A stretch of 64,000 nucleotides of DNA, from contig NZ_JAUTBA010000001.1 of assembly GCF_030818895.1 (NCBI RefSeq), positions 3,472,001 to 3,536,000 on the forward strand, in the 5' to 3' direction. The notes under the pieces are model-generated. The model had not been told where the DNA came from, made no database searches, and saw only the letters and a program-made list of their open reading frames with translations. The translations under genes were made by a program, and so were the position numbers. This DNA is from Sphingobacterium zeae. Its GTDB lineage: Bacteria > Bacteroidota > Bacteroidia > Sphingobacteriales > Sphingobacteriaceae. Shown in pieces: positions 38,562-47,554 of this stretch; within the stretch, counting starts at the first letter, position 1; every line of letters starts with the position of its first letter.

Positions 38562-39353
38562 CTAACCCAGATCAATATCCATTTCCTCCAACTGAACATA
38601 CGGTTTCAGTGTTCTTGGATTCATAATGACGTTTGATTCCACCGAAAAGATGGTATAAATTTCCTTTTGGGCGAGCACCTCTACAGGCGTTCCATGAAAA
38701 AGCTTACGCCCATTTTTTAGCATGAGGATACGATCGGCATACATTGCCGCAAAATTGACATCATGCACAATCAGCACTACCATAAATCCTTTACGGGCAA
38801 GCGCACGGGCTATCGCAAGGACTTTCTGCTGATAGTGTAAATCGAGGGCAGAGATTGGCTCATCCAATAACAGCAGTGAATCCGGATTGTCCCAGACCTG
38901 TGCCAAGATGCGTGCAAGATGGACACGCTGCTGTTCGCCACCCGATAAGCTCAGAAAATCCCGCTCAGCGAAAGCCGACACCCCACAAAGCTTCATGGTT
39001 TCCGCAACGACACTATAGTCATGTTCCTTCGGTGTATTCTTGTAATGAGGATACCTTCCCATCAGCACAATTTCCTTCACGTTAAAGCTTAGCGTCATCT
39101 GCTGCTGCTGGCTCAACAGCGCCCTGCATTTAGAGAGCGTCGCTGGGTCATATGTCGATAAAGCCCTTCCATTAAGATGAACAGCTCCCGAATCAGGCTT
39201 CTTTTCACCACAAAGCACCCCCATCAGCGTCGATTTACCAGCGCCATTGGCTCCGAGGATTGCCAGAATTTCACCTTTACGTACCTGAAAGGTAATATCC
39301 TTCAGGAGCTTTCGTCCGTTTACTTCGTAGTTGATCTTCTCTACACGTAGCAT
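38562..39353 (-). CDS. hmuV: Heme ABC transporter ATP-binding protein
   Basis: 263 residues. ATPase motifs: Walker A GANGAGKST (residues 35-43), Q-loop LSQQQQ, signature LSGGEQQRVHLARIL, Walker B SLLLLDEPISALD, and the switch His in VLIVHDV. Family position next to hmuU and hmuT marks it as the motor of heme import across the inner membrane. It starts 33 bp after the permease gene. The N-terminal MLRVEKINYEVNGRKLL has the typical HmuV layout. The next gene, AraC type, has its own promoter. Confidence 0.95.
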   Translation of the reverse strand: MLRVEKINYEVNGRKLLKDITFQVRKGEILAILGANGAGKSTLMGVLCGEKKPDSGAVHLNGRALSTYDPATLSKCRALLSQQQQMTLSFNVKEIVLMGRYPHYKNTPKEHDYSVVAETMKLCGVSAFAERDFLSLSGGEQQRVHLARILAQVWDNPDSLLLLDEPISALDLHYQQKVLAIARALARKGFMVVLIVHDVNFAAMYADRILMLKNGRKLFHGTPVEVLAQKEIYTIFSVESNVIMNPRTLKPYVQLEEMDIDLG

Positions 39354-39386
39354 AATGCAATTATTTTTAAAGCCTCTGCCAAAAGA

Positions 39387-40418
39387 CTATTTATCTTTGA
39401 TTAAAATATACAAAAATACCGGTGTACCCAATAAAGCTGTAATGACGCCGATGGGCAATTCAATGGGTGCAACAGCAACCCGGGCAATCACATCTGCCAA
39501 CGTCAGCACCAACGCCCCCAATAACAATGAACCAGGAAGTACAAATCGGTGATCCGCCCCGCCCATCAGACGAACGGTATGAGGAACAATCAATCCCACA
39601 AAACCAATGATCCCCGATACCGCAACGGATGCTCCCACAGCAAGTGTGGATAAAACAACCACCCAGCGTTTGACGCGATCGGTACGCATACCCAAAAGAT
39701 CCGCCTGCAACTCCCCGAGGGAAAAGGCATTCAGCGACTTTCCAAAAAAAGGTAAGATTAGCACCGGGATTAAAATAAATGGCGCCAAAGCCCTTAAGTT
39801 ATCCCAAGTAGCCCCACCAAGACTACCCAGCATCCAAAAAGTGATGGTACGTAACTGTTGCTCTGTAGACATATAGGTCATCAAACCTGTCAGCGCACCC
39901 GCAAAGGCATTGATGGCAATACCTGCCAACAACATCGTCGTCACATTGGGGCGGCCATTTTTACTGGCAATACGGTAAACCAAAAAAGCGGTCAAACCAG
40001 CGCCCACAAAAGCGCCAAAAGCCAATATATAATAGCCAATCCAAGCAGCCAAAGAGGTAAAGAGAAAAGTCTCAAAGGCAATGATCAGTACCGCAAAAAG
40101 AGAAGCTCCAGATGAAATGCCAATTAATCCGGGCTCCGCTAAGGGATTGCGGAATATACCCTGGATCGCAGCACCCGATATACCCAATGCTGCACCCACC
40201 AAAAGTCCGAGCAAAAGACGCGGCATACGAATCTCAAAAAGAACATCTTCGTGCATATTATGCACACCTCCCGCACTTCCGAAGTGCAATTTTTGCGTCA
40301 ACATCCTCAAGATATCAGCGGGTGGAATATGGTAAGCCCCCATCCCCAAGGCAACAATACTGACGACACCCAATACCAGGCCCAAAGTCAATAGAATAAA
40401 TTTCTGTTTCTTTTGCAC
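39387..40418 (-). CDS. hmuU: Heme ABC transporter permease (FecCD family)
   Basis: 343 residues with about ten membrane helices. The family hallmarks are RMPRLLLGLLVGAALGISGAAIQGIFRNPLAEPGLIGISSGASLF, split by membrane segments, then the loop MLAGIAINAFAGALTGLMTYM, and FVGLIVPHTVRLMGGADHR, which contacts the ATPase. It transports heme released by HmuT. The start ATG is 5 bp after the hmuT stop, so expression is coupled. Confidence 0.95.
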   Translation of the reverse strand: MQKKQKFILLTLGLVLGVVSIVALGMGAYHIPPADILRMLTQKLHFGSAGGVHNMHEDVLFEIRMPRLLLGLLVGAALGISGAAIQGIFRNPLAEPGLIGISSGASLFAVLIIAFETFLFTSLAAWIGYYILAFGAFVGAGLTAFLVYRIASKNGRPNVTTMLLAGIAINAFAGALTGLMTYMSTEQQLRTITFWMLGSLGGATWDNLRALAPFILIPVLILPFFGKSLNAFSLGELQADLLGMRTDRVKRWVVVLSTLAVGASVAVSGIIGFVGLIVPHTVRLMGGADHRFVLPGSLLLGALVLTLADVIARVAVAPIELPIGVITALLGTPVFLYILIKDK

Positions 40419-40423
40419 CGGCT

Positions 40424-41281
40424 TTATTTTGAATCCATCATTTCTCCAAATCCACGGTGCAATGCTAAGATTGCGTCTGGCAGCCGATTACTGAAATTGA
40501 CCAGCAGCGAGGCATTCATCACCAAGATACGTTCGTTTTTACCCGCATTCGTAATACGCATCCCCGGCAATTTGAGGATAGCATCCTCACCGCCAAGACT
40601 ACTTGCGCCAAAATCAAATAGCAACACAATATCTGGATTGGCCTGCACCAGCGCTTCCGTTGTATAGGGTTTGAAATCCGAAAATTCCTGAACCGCGTTT
40701 TTACCACCAGCCAGATTAATCATCGCATCCAGACTACTGCCTTTACCCGCTACACTCATGGTACCCGTACCACGGGCATATAAAAACAATACTTTGGGTG
40801 CCGCTTTACCCTGATTTTCCTTTTTCACCAATTCCATGGTATGATCCAAGCTTACTTTCGTGCGGGAAACCAGATTTTTACCTGCAGCAGATTCACCGAC
40901 GGCGTCTGCGACCTCCTGGATGTAACGAAGTGCACCCGGAACAGAATAGTTTGGTTTAATGGAGACAAATTTCACACCAGCCGCACGAATCTGCTGAATG
41001 ACCGATTTGGATACATCTCCCTCATTCGCAATAACGATGCTTGGCTTAAAAGATAATAAACCTTCGGCCGATACCGAACGGTTCTTGCTTACCCTCGGCA
41101 AGGCCGCCGCTGCTTTGGGCGATATACTTGTCACATCGGTAGCGATCATGCGCTCACCTATTCCCAGTCCATAGATCGTTTCGGTCAACGAACTGTTTAA
41201 CGTAATGATTCTCTGCTGTGCCCTCGCCCATCCACCGATTTGCATCACAAAACACAGTATAATAACATAAAATCTACTCAT
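40424..41281 (-). CDS. hmuT: Periplasmic heme-binding protein
   Basis: 285 residues with a signal peptide ending near GGWARAQ (residue 22). The class III periplasmic-binding fold is shown by ITLNSSLTETIYGLGIGERMIATDVTS and the long central helix VIQQIRAAGVKFVSIKPNYS. It binds heme after it enters the periplasm and hands it to HmuU/V. The family usually has a Tyr as heme ligand; several Tyr are present (Y37, Y103-equivalent), but I cannot decide which. First gene of the hmuTUV operon, with 311 bp to the divergent receptor gene, where two palindromes lie. Confidence 0.93.
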   Translation of the reverse strand: MSRFYVIILCFVMQIGGWARAQQRIITLNSSLTETIYGLGIGERMIATDVTSISPKAAAALPRVSKNRSVSAEGLLSFKPSIVIANEGDVSKSVIQQIRAAGVKFVSIKPNYSVPGALRYIQEVADAVGESAAGKNLVSRTKVSLDHTMELVKKENQGKAAPKVLFLYARGTGTMSVAGKGSSLDAMINLAGGKNAVQEFSDFKPYTTEALVQANPDIVLLFDFGASSLGGEDAILKLPGMRITNAGKNERILVMNASLLVNFSNRLPDAILALHRGFGEMMDSK

Positions 41282-41364
41282 TGTAATTCTTTATCTCCAC
41301 TATGGCGATAGCGGATCACCAGGAATGGTTTTACCTCTCGCCGTTCAACTTGAGTACAAAACAA

Positions 41365-41383
41365 ATCAATAATCAGTCTAAAT
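41365..41383 (-). promoter_or_regulatory. Candidate operator upstream of hmuT
   Basis: The minus strand reads ATTTAGACTGATTATTGAT; the left arm matches the locus palindrome at 8 of 9 positions, the right arm at 6 of 9. It follows immediately a TA-rich stretch ending in TTTG that could be a -7 box. Weakest of the four copies. Confidence 0.4.
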
Positions 41384-41547
41384 ACAAATTATATTATTTC
41401 TTTTAGAACAGCATACTTCAACATAAAAACCCTGACAAACCATTAATAAACAGCAACATACAACTAAATCCAAACTACTTTTCAGTCCATAAAAAACGGA
41501 TTAAATAGAATTTATGACATTTTGCATAGAGAAAAATCCAATAGGAT

Positions 41548-41585
41548 TACCTTTTTTTGTAACATTATTTAGAATTATTAAAAAT
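41548..41585 (+). promoter_or_regulatory. Promoter and palindromic operator of the heme receptor operon
   Basis: A -7-like TACCTTTT (41548-41555) is followed by the 19-mer ATTTAGAATTATTAAAAAT (41567-41585), which matches ATTTAGAATNATTCTAAAT except at two positions. It would cover the transcription start. The GTG start of the receptor lies only 8 bp downstream. Confidence 0.55.
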
Positions 41586-41592
41586 AAAAATA

Positions 41593-43971
41593 GTGTTTAA
41601 AAACAGCTCACCTATTCGAACAAGCACCCTGATCGCCCTTTGCGCCTGCCAGATCTACACTGTGCAAGCACAGGAAAAATGGAAAATCTCCGGTGTATTG
41701 AAAAACGAATCCAATAAAGGCGTCGCCAATGCGACTATCTATCTTTATCCAGATAAATATGCTTTTAAAACAGATACTGCAGGGAGATTTCAATTCTCCC
41801 AACTCTATGCGGGGCGCTACGAATTACAGGTACAGGCCATGGGTTATCAACAGTACCGTCAAGTTATCGATTTGGAAGACAAAAATCAGCAATTGACCCT
41901 TGTGTTAAAAGCTGAAGAACGGCAGATGGATGTAGTTGATGTGCAGGGTAAAGTGCAGGCTGTAGACAATCTCGTTAAGGCTGAAAATGCAGCCATGCCC
42001 GTTAAAGTTATTACCAAACGGGAGATCGAGCTTATGGGCAGCCGTCGTCTGGATGAAGTTTTAAAAGAACAGACGGGTATCGCCATTGTTAACGATATCG
42101 CCGGAGGCTCCAGAGCTGTCGGTGTGCAGATCCAGGGATTCAGCAGCAACTACGTGATGGTTCTGGTAGATGGGCAACCTATGCTGGGGCGCAACAGTGG
42201 CAACTTTGACCTGTCCCGTATTTCGGTGACCAATATTGAGCGTATCGAGATCATCAAGGGAGCTTCTTCCTGCTTATATGGAAGCGATGCATTGGGTGGT
42301 GCGATCAATATCATTACACGCCATGGTGCTATCACACCACAGGCACAGGCTTCCCTCCTCTATGGCAGTCTCAATACCGTCGATGCCACTTTGGAAGCTG
42401 AGACACCTTTTGCTAATCAACGCGGCAGCGCAGTGTTTTCGGGCAATTACTACCGCACGGATGGTTTTAATACCGACAAGCAATACCTGGACTCCAAGAG
42501 CACCACTTTTCCGCCTTATACCAACTATAGTTTCCAGGGGCGAGTGCGTTATCGTACAAGCAAAAATGGCACCTTGGGCGTTACAGGGCGTTATGCAGCC
42601 CGGGAATCTGAAATGATCAATGCATGGTCCGAATCGGCCACACTACAGGATAAACAAAAAGATCAGGACATCAACCTTTCGGCAAGTTACGACCATAATT
42701 TCGAGTCGGGACTGCGCAGTATGACACGTTACTATTTCTCGCGTTTCCACTCCCAGATTGCCGCACAATGGTTGCAACAAGGTATTGTTGCCAGTGCCGA
42801 GCAATTCGGTCAAAATGTACACCGCATTGAACAGCAATTTGCGTATAGCCCCGCACAACAGGTTAAACTCACCGGTGGTATAGGCGGTAGTCTTGAACTG
42901 ATGGACAACCAGGATCTGGATGCCAAGCGCTCTTTGAACAGCGCATTCGCCTATTTGCAGACCGAATGGAAACCTGTAGACCGCTTATTGACGACGCTGG
43001 GTCTACGCTACGATCAGACCAATGTCTACAATGGCCATCTGAGTCCAAGTTTCGGCCTGCAATATCATCTCAGCCCTAAGCTTTTGATCAAAGGTGGTAT
43101 CGGAGCAGGATTTAAAGCACCCGACTATAAGATGCGCTATCAGGTCTTTTTCAATCCAGCAGCCAACTATTTGGTCGTGGGCTCAGAGCGCGTAGCCGAT
43201 GTGATTGCAGCTATGGATCAAGCCGGAGAACTGAGTTATAAAAACAGTTATATACTCAATTTGGTAGCGGGTAATCTCAAAGCCGAAACCAGCATTTCAA
43301 ACAATATTGGACTTACCTGGAGTCCGTCCAATAGATTTCAGGCCGATTTCTCGGTCTTCTACCATAGGATCAACAATCAGATCAACACAGTTAGTGTAGG
43401 TAACGGAACCAAAGTCGCACAGATCTATAGCTACCGCAACCTGCCGAAAGCCATGAATAAAGGTTTCGAAGTTTCATTGACCTATCAGGCAACCAAAGAT
43501 CTGCAACTGTCGATGGGCTATCAATATTTGATTGCCAAAGACCTGAGTGTATTGGATAGTATTGCCAAGGGAAGTTATCCCTATAACCAGATCAACGATC
43601 CCGCTACAGGCGAATATCGCCAGAGTAAAAAATCGGATTATTGGGGTATTGAAGACCGTTCGAGACACATGTTCAACGCAAAAGCCCAATATGAATATAA
43701 ACCCTGGGGCGTTAATGTCAATGCGCGTGTCAATTTCAGAAGTGCCACACCTTTTCAGGAATATAATGGCAACCAGTTTATCGACAAATATGACATCTTT
43801 ATTCCCTATCACACATTGGTGAATATGACGGTAGAAAAGAGTCTGATGAACCGCAGATTCACACTGCGTCTGATCGGTGACAATCTATTCAATTTTACAA
43901 GCCGTTATCTACTCGGGCAGCCTGGACGGGTTATTATGGGTGGTGTCAGCTACCGTTGGATAAAAGAATAA
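41593..43971 (+). CDS. TonB-dependent outer membrane heme receptor (HmuR-like)
   Basis: 792 residues from a GTG. Signal peptide ends near TVQAQ (about residue 27). Residues 30-115 form a carboxypeptidase-like domain (GVLKNESNKGVANATIYLY). The plug has RLDEVLKEQTGIAIVNDIAGG, VLVDGQPMLGRNSGNFDLSR and IEIIKGASSCLYGSDALGGAINIITR. The barrel contains FKAP and GNLKAE, the equivalents of the FRAP and NPxL boxes of heme receptors. The start is uncertain because the operator ends 8 bp before it and no ATG is near. Heme specificity is inferred from these boxes, the hmuTUV neighbours and the following HmuY genes. Confidence 0.92.
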   Translation: MFKNSSPIRTSTLIALCACQIYTVQAQEKWKISGVLKNESNKGVANATIYLYPDKYAFKTDTAGRFQFSQLYAGRYELQVQAMGYQQYRQVIDLEDKNQQLTLVLKAEERQMDVVDVQGKVQAVDNLVKAENAAMPVKVITKREIELMGSRRLDEVLKEQTGIAIVNDIAGGSRAVGVQIQGFSSNYVMVLVDGQPMLGRNSGNFDLSRISVTNIERIEIIKGASSCLYGSDALGGAINIITRHGAITPQAQASLLYGSLNTVDATLEAETPFANQRGSAVFSGNYYRTDGFNTDKQYLDSKSTTFPPYTNYSFQGRVRYRTSKNGTLGVTGRYAARESEMINAWSESATLQDKQKDQDINLSASYDHNFESGLRSMTRYYFSRFHSQIAAQWLQQGIVASAEQFGQNVHRIEQQFAYSPAQQVKLTGGIGGSLELMDNQDLDAKRSLNSAFAYLQTEWKPVDRLLTTLGLRYDQTNVYNGHLSPSFGLQYHLSPKLLIKGGIGAGFKAPDYKMRYQVFFNPAANYLVVGSERVADVIAAMDQAGELSYKNSYILNLVAGNLKAETSISNNIGLTWSPSNRFQADFSVFYHRINNQINTVSVGNGTKVAQIYSYRNLPKAMNKGFEVSLTYQATKDLQLSMGYQYLIAKDLSVLDSIAKGSYPYNQINDPATGEYRQSKKSDYWGIEDRSRHMFNAKAQYEYKPWGVNVNARVNFRSATPFQEYNGNQFIDKYDIFIPYHTLVNMTVEKSLMNRRFTLRLIGDNLFNFTSRYLLGQPGRVIMGGVSYRWIKE

Positions 43972-44018
43972 TAAGCACTAATGAACAAGAATTTAGCACA
44001 CCAAGTACAAGATAAAAG

Positions 44019-44774
44019 ATGAGAACGATTCGCATGATTATAGGAGAATGTAGCATCTGGCTTTCCTTTCACAAGATTGGCCGTTGTATTTTTTCAGCAC
44101 TATTGCTATTGACAGTCGTATCCTGCGGGAAAGACAAAGACTATACGATCGGATTAGAAGATGGCAAAAGTACTCTGATCAAAGATCTTGCTGGCGATAC
44201 CGATGCAGCCATGGGAGAAGGTACTGAAGGAAAAGAGCAAAGACCATTTTTTATGTTTCTTTTTCGTTTTAAAGACCAAAAGCAAATATGGGTTAAAACC
44301 AAAGCCGATTCTGCGCAGTGGCTTAAAACAAAAGATTGGGATATTGCCTTTACAGGTCCTTACAATTCGGAGATCTATGTGAACAATTCCCAGCATGAAT
44401 ACAATCCAGGTTATGGCGGCCAGGCAAATAATACCGCTGTGGTTTTACTGCGACAAGCCTATCAGAGTGTCACTATAGCCCCCTCGGATGAAGAGTTTAA
44501 TAAAAGTGAAGTAAACAAAATTGGCTGGGCAGCAACCGATGGTTCTGATGGATGGTTTCGCTATAGCTTAAGCACCCATATTATGCAGGCGCTCCCCAAT
44601 CGTACCTATGCGATTCGCTTACCCGATGGCAAATATGCCAAATTGCAACTGATCAATGCCTATAAGGGAAATCCAGCGGCGGTAACCAACCTCAATTGGC
44701 CTGCCCCATACTATACATTTAAATATTATGTACAGCAGGATGGCAGTAAAGATTTAAATACAAACACATTATAA
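44019..44774 (+). CDS. HmuY-family heme-binding lipoprotein
   Basis: 251 residues. Signal with lipobox LLLTVVSC. The HmuY fold is shown by WDIAFTGPYNSEIYVNN, then VNKIGWAATDGSDGWFRYSLSTHIMQALPNRTYAIR, ending with YAKLQLINAYKG and PAPYYTFKYYVQQDG. P. gingivalis HmuY is a surface hemophore that strips heme from host proteins and passes it to the receptor HmuR. In this member a possible axial ligand is H within LSTHIMQ; other candidates are H around NSQHEYN. It lies 47 bp after the receptor gene. Confidence 0.85.
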   Translation: MRTIRMIIGECSIWLSFHKIGRCIFSALLLLTVVSCGKDKDYTIGLEDGKSTLIKDLAGDTDAAMGEGTEGKEQRPFFMFLFRFKDQKQIWVKTKADSAQWLKTKDWDIAFTGPYNSEIYVNNSQHEYNPGYGGQANNTAVVLLRQAYQSVTIAPSDEEFNKSEVNKIGWAATDGSDGWFRYSLSTHIMQALPNRTYAIRLPDGKYAKLQLINAYKGNPAAVTNLNWPAPYYTFKYYVQQDGSKDLNTNTL

Positions 44775-44803
44775 TAAGGAAAAATTACACAATTAAATTA
44801 AAG

Positions 44804-45496
44804 ATGAATAGATTATTTACAACAGCAGCACTACTATGTGCATTGAGTTTAGGTTTTACTTCTTGTAGCAAGGATGATGATAAGGTGGAGCAAGTCGAGC
44901 CGGAATACCAAGCTAAGGTTATGGTCAAAGACGGTGAAACTGTTGATTTAACAAAGGTTTCCAAAACGATCAATACACAAGGAACAATCAAGCGTACAGG
45001 CAATACCTATTCACTTCGTAACTTTAAACAATTTACAATCGGTGAAGATGGAAAAGCAACAACAACTGCAGCGCAAACCTATTATTTTGATTTTAAAGAG
45101 AATGATGGCTTAAATGCGAGCGATTTTATTGTTTCTTTTAACGCGAAAAGCTCCAATGTAGATTTAATAACAAATAATGTTAAAGGCTACACCTTATCCT
45201 TTATTGACAAAGCTTTTGAAGATGTAAAATCTACCGACCAGTTTACGTCTGCTTCAAATAATCTTTTAGGACTTCAATCGTCTTACGCCCCAAATGTAAT
45301 TGGTTGGGCGAATTATACAGGACAACCAAATCACCAAGTTCTAGCTGTAGCAAATCGAACAATTATCATTTCAAAGGAAGGTAAACCCTTTTTTAAAATT
45401 AGGATGAATAATGTTTATGAGAATGAAACGATGAATCGTGAAATCGCACCAAACAATTATTTTTTCTACTCCATCGATTACCAAGAATTTAAATAG
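44804..45496 (+). CDS. Divergent HmuY-family lipoprotein
   Basis: 230 residues. Lipobox ALSLGFTSC at the N-terminus. The HmuY layout is visible: AAQTYYFDFKENDG, ASDFIVSFNAKSSNVDLIT, VIGWANYTGQPNHQVLAVANRTIIISKEGKPFFKIRMNNVY and YFFYSIDYQEF. Candidate heme ligand is H in QPNHQVL. It is less similar to the first member than is usual within an operon, so it may bind a different porphyrin or protein partner. It is the last gene before a strong terminator, closing the first transcription unit. Confidence 0.72.
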   Translation: MNRLFTTAALLCALSLGFTSCSKDDDKVEQVEPEYQAKVMVKDGETVDLTKVSKTINTQGTIKRTGNTYSLRNFKQFTIGEDGKATTTAAQTYYFDFKENDGLNASDFIVSFNAKSSNVDLITNNVKGYTLSFIDKAFEDVKSTDQFTSASNNLLGLQSSYAPNVIGWANYTGQPNHQVLAVANRTIIISKEGKPFFKIRMNNVYENETMNREIAPNNYFFYSIDYQEFK

Positions 45497-45505
45497 TATC
45501 AAGAT

Positions 45506-45537
45506 AGCAGCTGGTATAAAATTCCAGCTGCTTTTGT
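45506..45537 (+). terminator. Terminator inside the heme locus
   Basis: AGCAGCTGG and CCAGCTGCT form a perfect 9-bp stem, loop 9 nt, followed by TTTTGTT. It ends the receptor/HmuY unit. Confidence 0.85.
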
Positions 45538-45610
45538 TAACCAAAAATCAAAAACCGAAAAAAATATATTAAATACCAATTTTCATACACACTTTATCAG
45601 CAAAAGATTT

Positions 45611-45642
45611 TATCTTTACTATTATTTAGAATCAATTTAAAT
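45611..45642 (+). promoter_or_regulatory. Promoter and palindromic operator of the second HmuY unit
   Basis: A -7-like TATCTTTA (45611-45618) is followed 5 bp later by ATTTAGAATCAATTTAAAT (45624-45642), which matches the 19-bp palindrome except at two positions. The first 9 bases are identical to those of the copy before the receptor gene. Confidence 0.6.
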
Positions 45643-45718
45643 AAAAATAACATACTAATACGCCTACTGCATGTATAGAAAAGGGACAAGTTATCAACTA
45701 ACAAAAAAACGAGTAACA

Positions 45719-46459
45719 ATGACAATAAAGAAACGCAGTAAACTATTAAAATTCATACCGGTATTGGCATTTTTAATTGTGTTGGGGTCTTGCAGCAAAA
45801 GCGAGCCCACAGCAGTAGAGCCTGAACCAGATCCTGTTGCACCAGAAGCTATGTTCAACCGCTTGATTACGGTTAAGAATTTTGGCGAAGACTTACCTGC
45901 TGGAAGTGCACCAACCACGGCGCAATCACCAATATATTACAGCCTGGAACAGAACAAAGCTGTGACACCGGATTATAAACTAACCGCACGATGGGATATC
46001 TCCTGCTCAGAAATATACCGCAGTTTTATCAATTGCAATAATACAGCAAACGGATTTGGTAAAGGTGGCCCAGGGAAAGGTGGTATACTCATTGTGAAGA
46101 AAAAATTTGAAGATGTAATCGATATCCCTTCAGACGCCGAGTTCCGCAAAGGTGAAAAAGCATATGGTACAGATGATTCAGGAGCATTTGGTGAAGGTCT
46201 AGGTTGGTATTTATATGATTTTGATGGCGTAATCAAAGGTGGTGGAGCCGAAAACAAAAAACACGTTTGCTATCCCATCGAAAGCAATACATTGATCGTC
46301 CGTACAGCTCAGGGAAACTATGCCAAGATCAAGATACAAAGTATCTATAAAGACCTCTTGGATCCAAAAGATTGGTTTAAAGATTCACCAACACCATTCT
46401 TTACATTCCAATATATGCTTGCCAAAGCTGGCAGTACCAAATTTGTGATTGCTAACTAA
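45719..46459 (+). CDS. HmuY-family heme-binding lipoprotein
   Basis: 246 residues from the ATG at 45719, whose N-terminus MTIKKRSKLLKFIPVLAFLI ends in the lipobox VLGSC. A start at 45671 would add 16 polar residues. HmuY features: ITVKNFGEDLPAG, YYSLEQN, LTARWDISCSEIYRSFINC, a Gly/Lys-rich stretch with GKGGPGKGG, GLGWYLYDFDGV, and YAKIKIQSIYKD with FFTFQYM. Cys pairs may form disulfides. Possible ligand residues are not clear; a His occurs in KKHVCYP, next to a Cys. It is first in the second unit and has its own operator. Confidence 0.82.
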   Translation: MTIKKRSKLLKFIPVLAFLIVLGSCSKSEPTAVEPEPDPVAPEAMFNRLITVKNFGEDLPAGSAPTTAQSPIYYSLEQNKAVTPDYKLTARWDISCSEIYRSFINCNNTANGFGKGGPGKGGILIVKKKFEDVIDIPSDAEFRKGEKAYGTDDSGAFGEGLGWYLYDFDGVIKGGGAENKKHVCYPIESNTLIVRTAQGNYAKIKIQSIYKDLLDPKDWFKDSPTPFFTFQYMLAKAGSTKFVIAN

Positions 46460-46500
46460 ATAATATAAGCTAAGCATTCTGATTTAGACACTAAACTAAC

Positions 46501-47487
46501 ATGAAAAGAATATACAGCATTTTAAGCTTCCTTTTTTTAGGATTGCTGCTAACCCGCTGCACCAAAACGGAAGAATTAGCCTTACTTCCTGCAGATAAGA
46601 TACTCGAATACAAGGTCACCAACCTCCCTAATGATGAGGTTATCTATGGCGCTATAGACAATGAAAAAAATGTCATTACGGTATATCTTCCCTATTATTA
46701 TGGGTTGCTCGTCATCGACCCTACTATTAAGGTCGCGAATGGTGCTAGTTTAACAGAAGAAATTTTGCCTGTTAAAACAGATGAAAAGAACCAGACGTAT
46801 ACCGTAAAGTCCGCTACAGGTACCACAAGAACCTATAGCTTAAAAATTGAATTACAAAGTACACCATCTTTTGAAGCGACTTTTGCATCGACATCTTCTA
46901 TTTCGCTTACAAAAGGCCCTGGAGCTGGTTTTCCAGCGATAAATGGGACCTTTATGCATACCAACCCTGCATTGGTGAGTATTGCACTGATTAATCAAGA
47001 AACGAAAGAACGGTATCAAATGGCTACGCCGAATAGCCTGAAAGTATCGGGGATTGGATACCAATTAAGCTATACGGGTACCGAACGGGAAAACCGCATT
47101 CCATCCGATATTAAAGCAGGTACCTATGATGTAGAGGTAACCAACATCAACCATATAATTACATTAGCCAATCCGCTCAAAATTACATACCGTCAACCTG
47201 ACGTAATTGTTAGCTTATTGGGTCTAAATTTCGCAAAAAATAAAGATTGGACCATAAAAGCTGGCCTAGATAAGGTTATTCTAGATCCTACGGCCGTTAT
47301 CATGACACTCAATGGAAAAGATTATCCATTGACTATTAAATCTTATAACCGTACCGAAATGACAGTTTCATTACCAGCGACTCTTCCAATCGGAACCTTT
47401 GATAATTTGCAGATCAAATTCCAATTTAAAGACTGGGCCGATGTTGTAAAGACACAGTTGTCTCCAAGTACAATAACGGAATCATAA
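46501..47487 (+). CDS. Ig-like lipoprotein (DUF5018-like N-terminus), paralogue of the one at 48.2 kb
   Basis: 328 residues. Lipobox LGLLLTRC. Residues 30-125 make a beta-sandwich of the type common in Bacteroidota surface proteins: VIYGAIDNEKNVITVYLPYYY, DPTIKVANGASL, TYTVKSATGTTRTYSLKIEL. The rest is beta-rich (GAGFPAINGTFMHTN, ITYRQPDVIVSLLGLNF) and may form further Ig-like domains. The protein at 48.2 kb has the same layout. Function unknown; the position between HmuY genes suggests a surface role in heme capture, such as presenting or docking the hemophores. Confidence 0.7.
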   Translation: MKRIYSILSFLFLGLLLTRCTKTEELALLPADKILEYKVTNLPNDEVIYGAIDNEKNVITVYLPYYYGLLVIDPTIKVANGASLTEEILPVKTDEKNQTYTVKSATGTTRTYSLKIELQSTPSFEATFASTSSISLTKGPGAGFPAINGTFMHTNPALVSIALINQETKERYQMATPNSLKVSGIGYQLSYTGTERENRIPSDIKAGTYDVEVTNINHIITLANPLKITYRQPDVIVSLLGLNFAKNKDWTIKAGLDKVILDPTAVIMTLNGKDYPLTIKSYNRTEMTVSLPATLPIGTFDNLQIKFQFKDWADVVKTQLSPSTITES

Positions 47488-47494
47488 ACAAGCA

Positions 47495-47533
47495 TCCACA
47501 GTATGCCATGGTGGCATCAAAATTAAATAAATT
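47495..47533 (+). repeat. Copy A of a leader repeat before the secreted HmuY-like gene
   Basis: TCCACAGTA, a hairpin TGCCA/TGGCA, then GGCATCAAAATTAAATAAAT. A near copy lies at 50453-50488. Copy A ends 22 bp before the start codon, just before the GAGGAG ribosome-binding site. Confidence 0.6.
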
Positions 47534-47554
47534 AAAACAAGAGGAGATCTCAAC

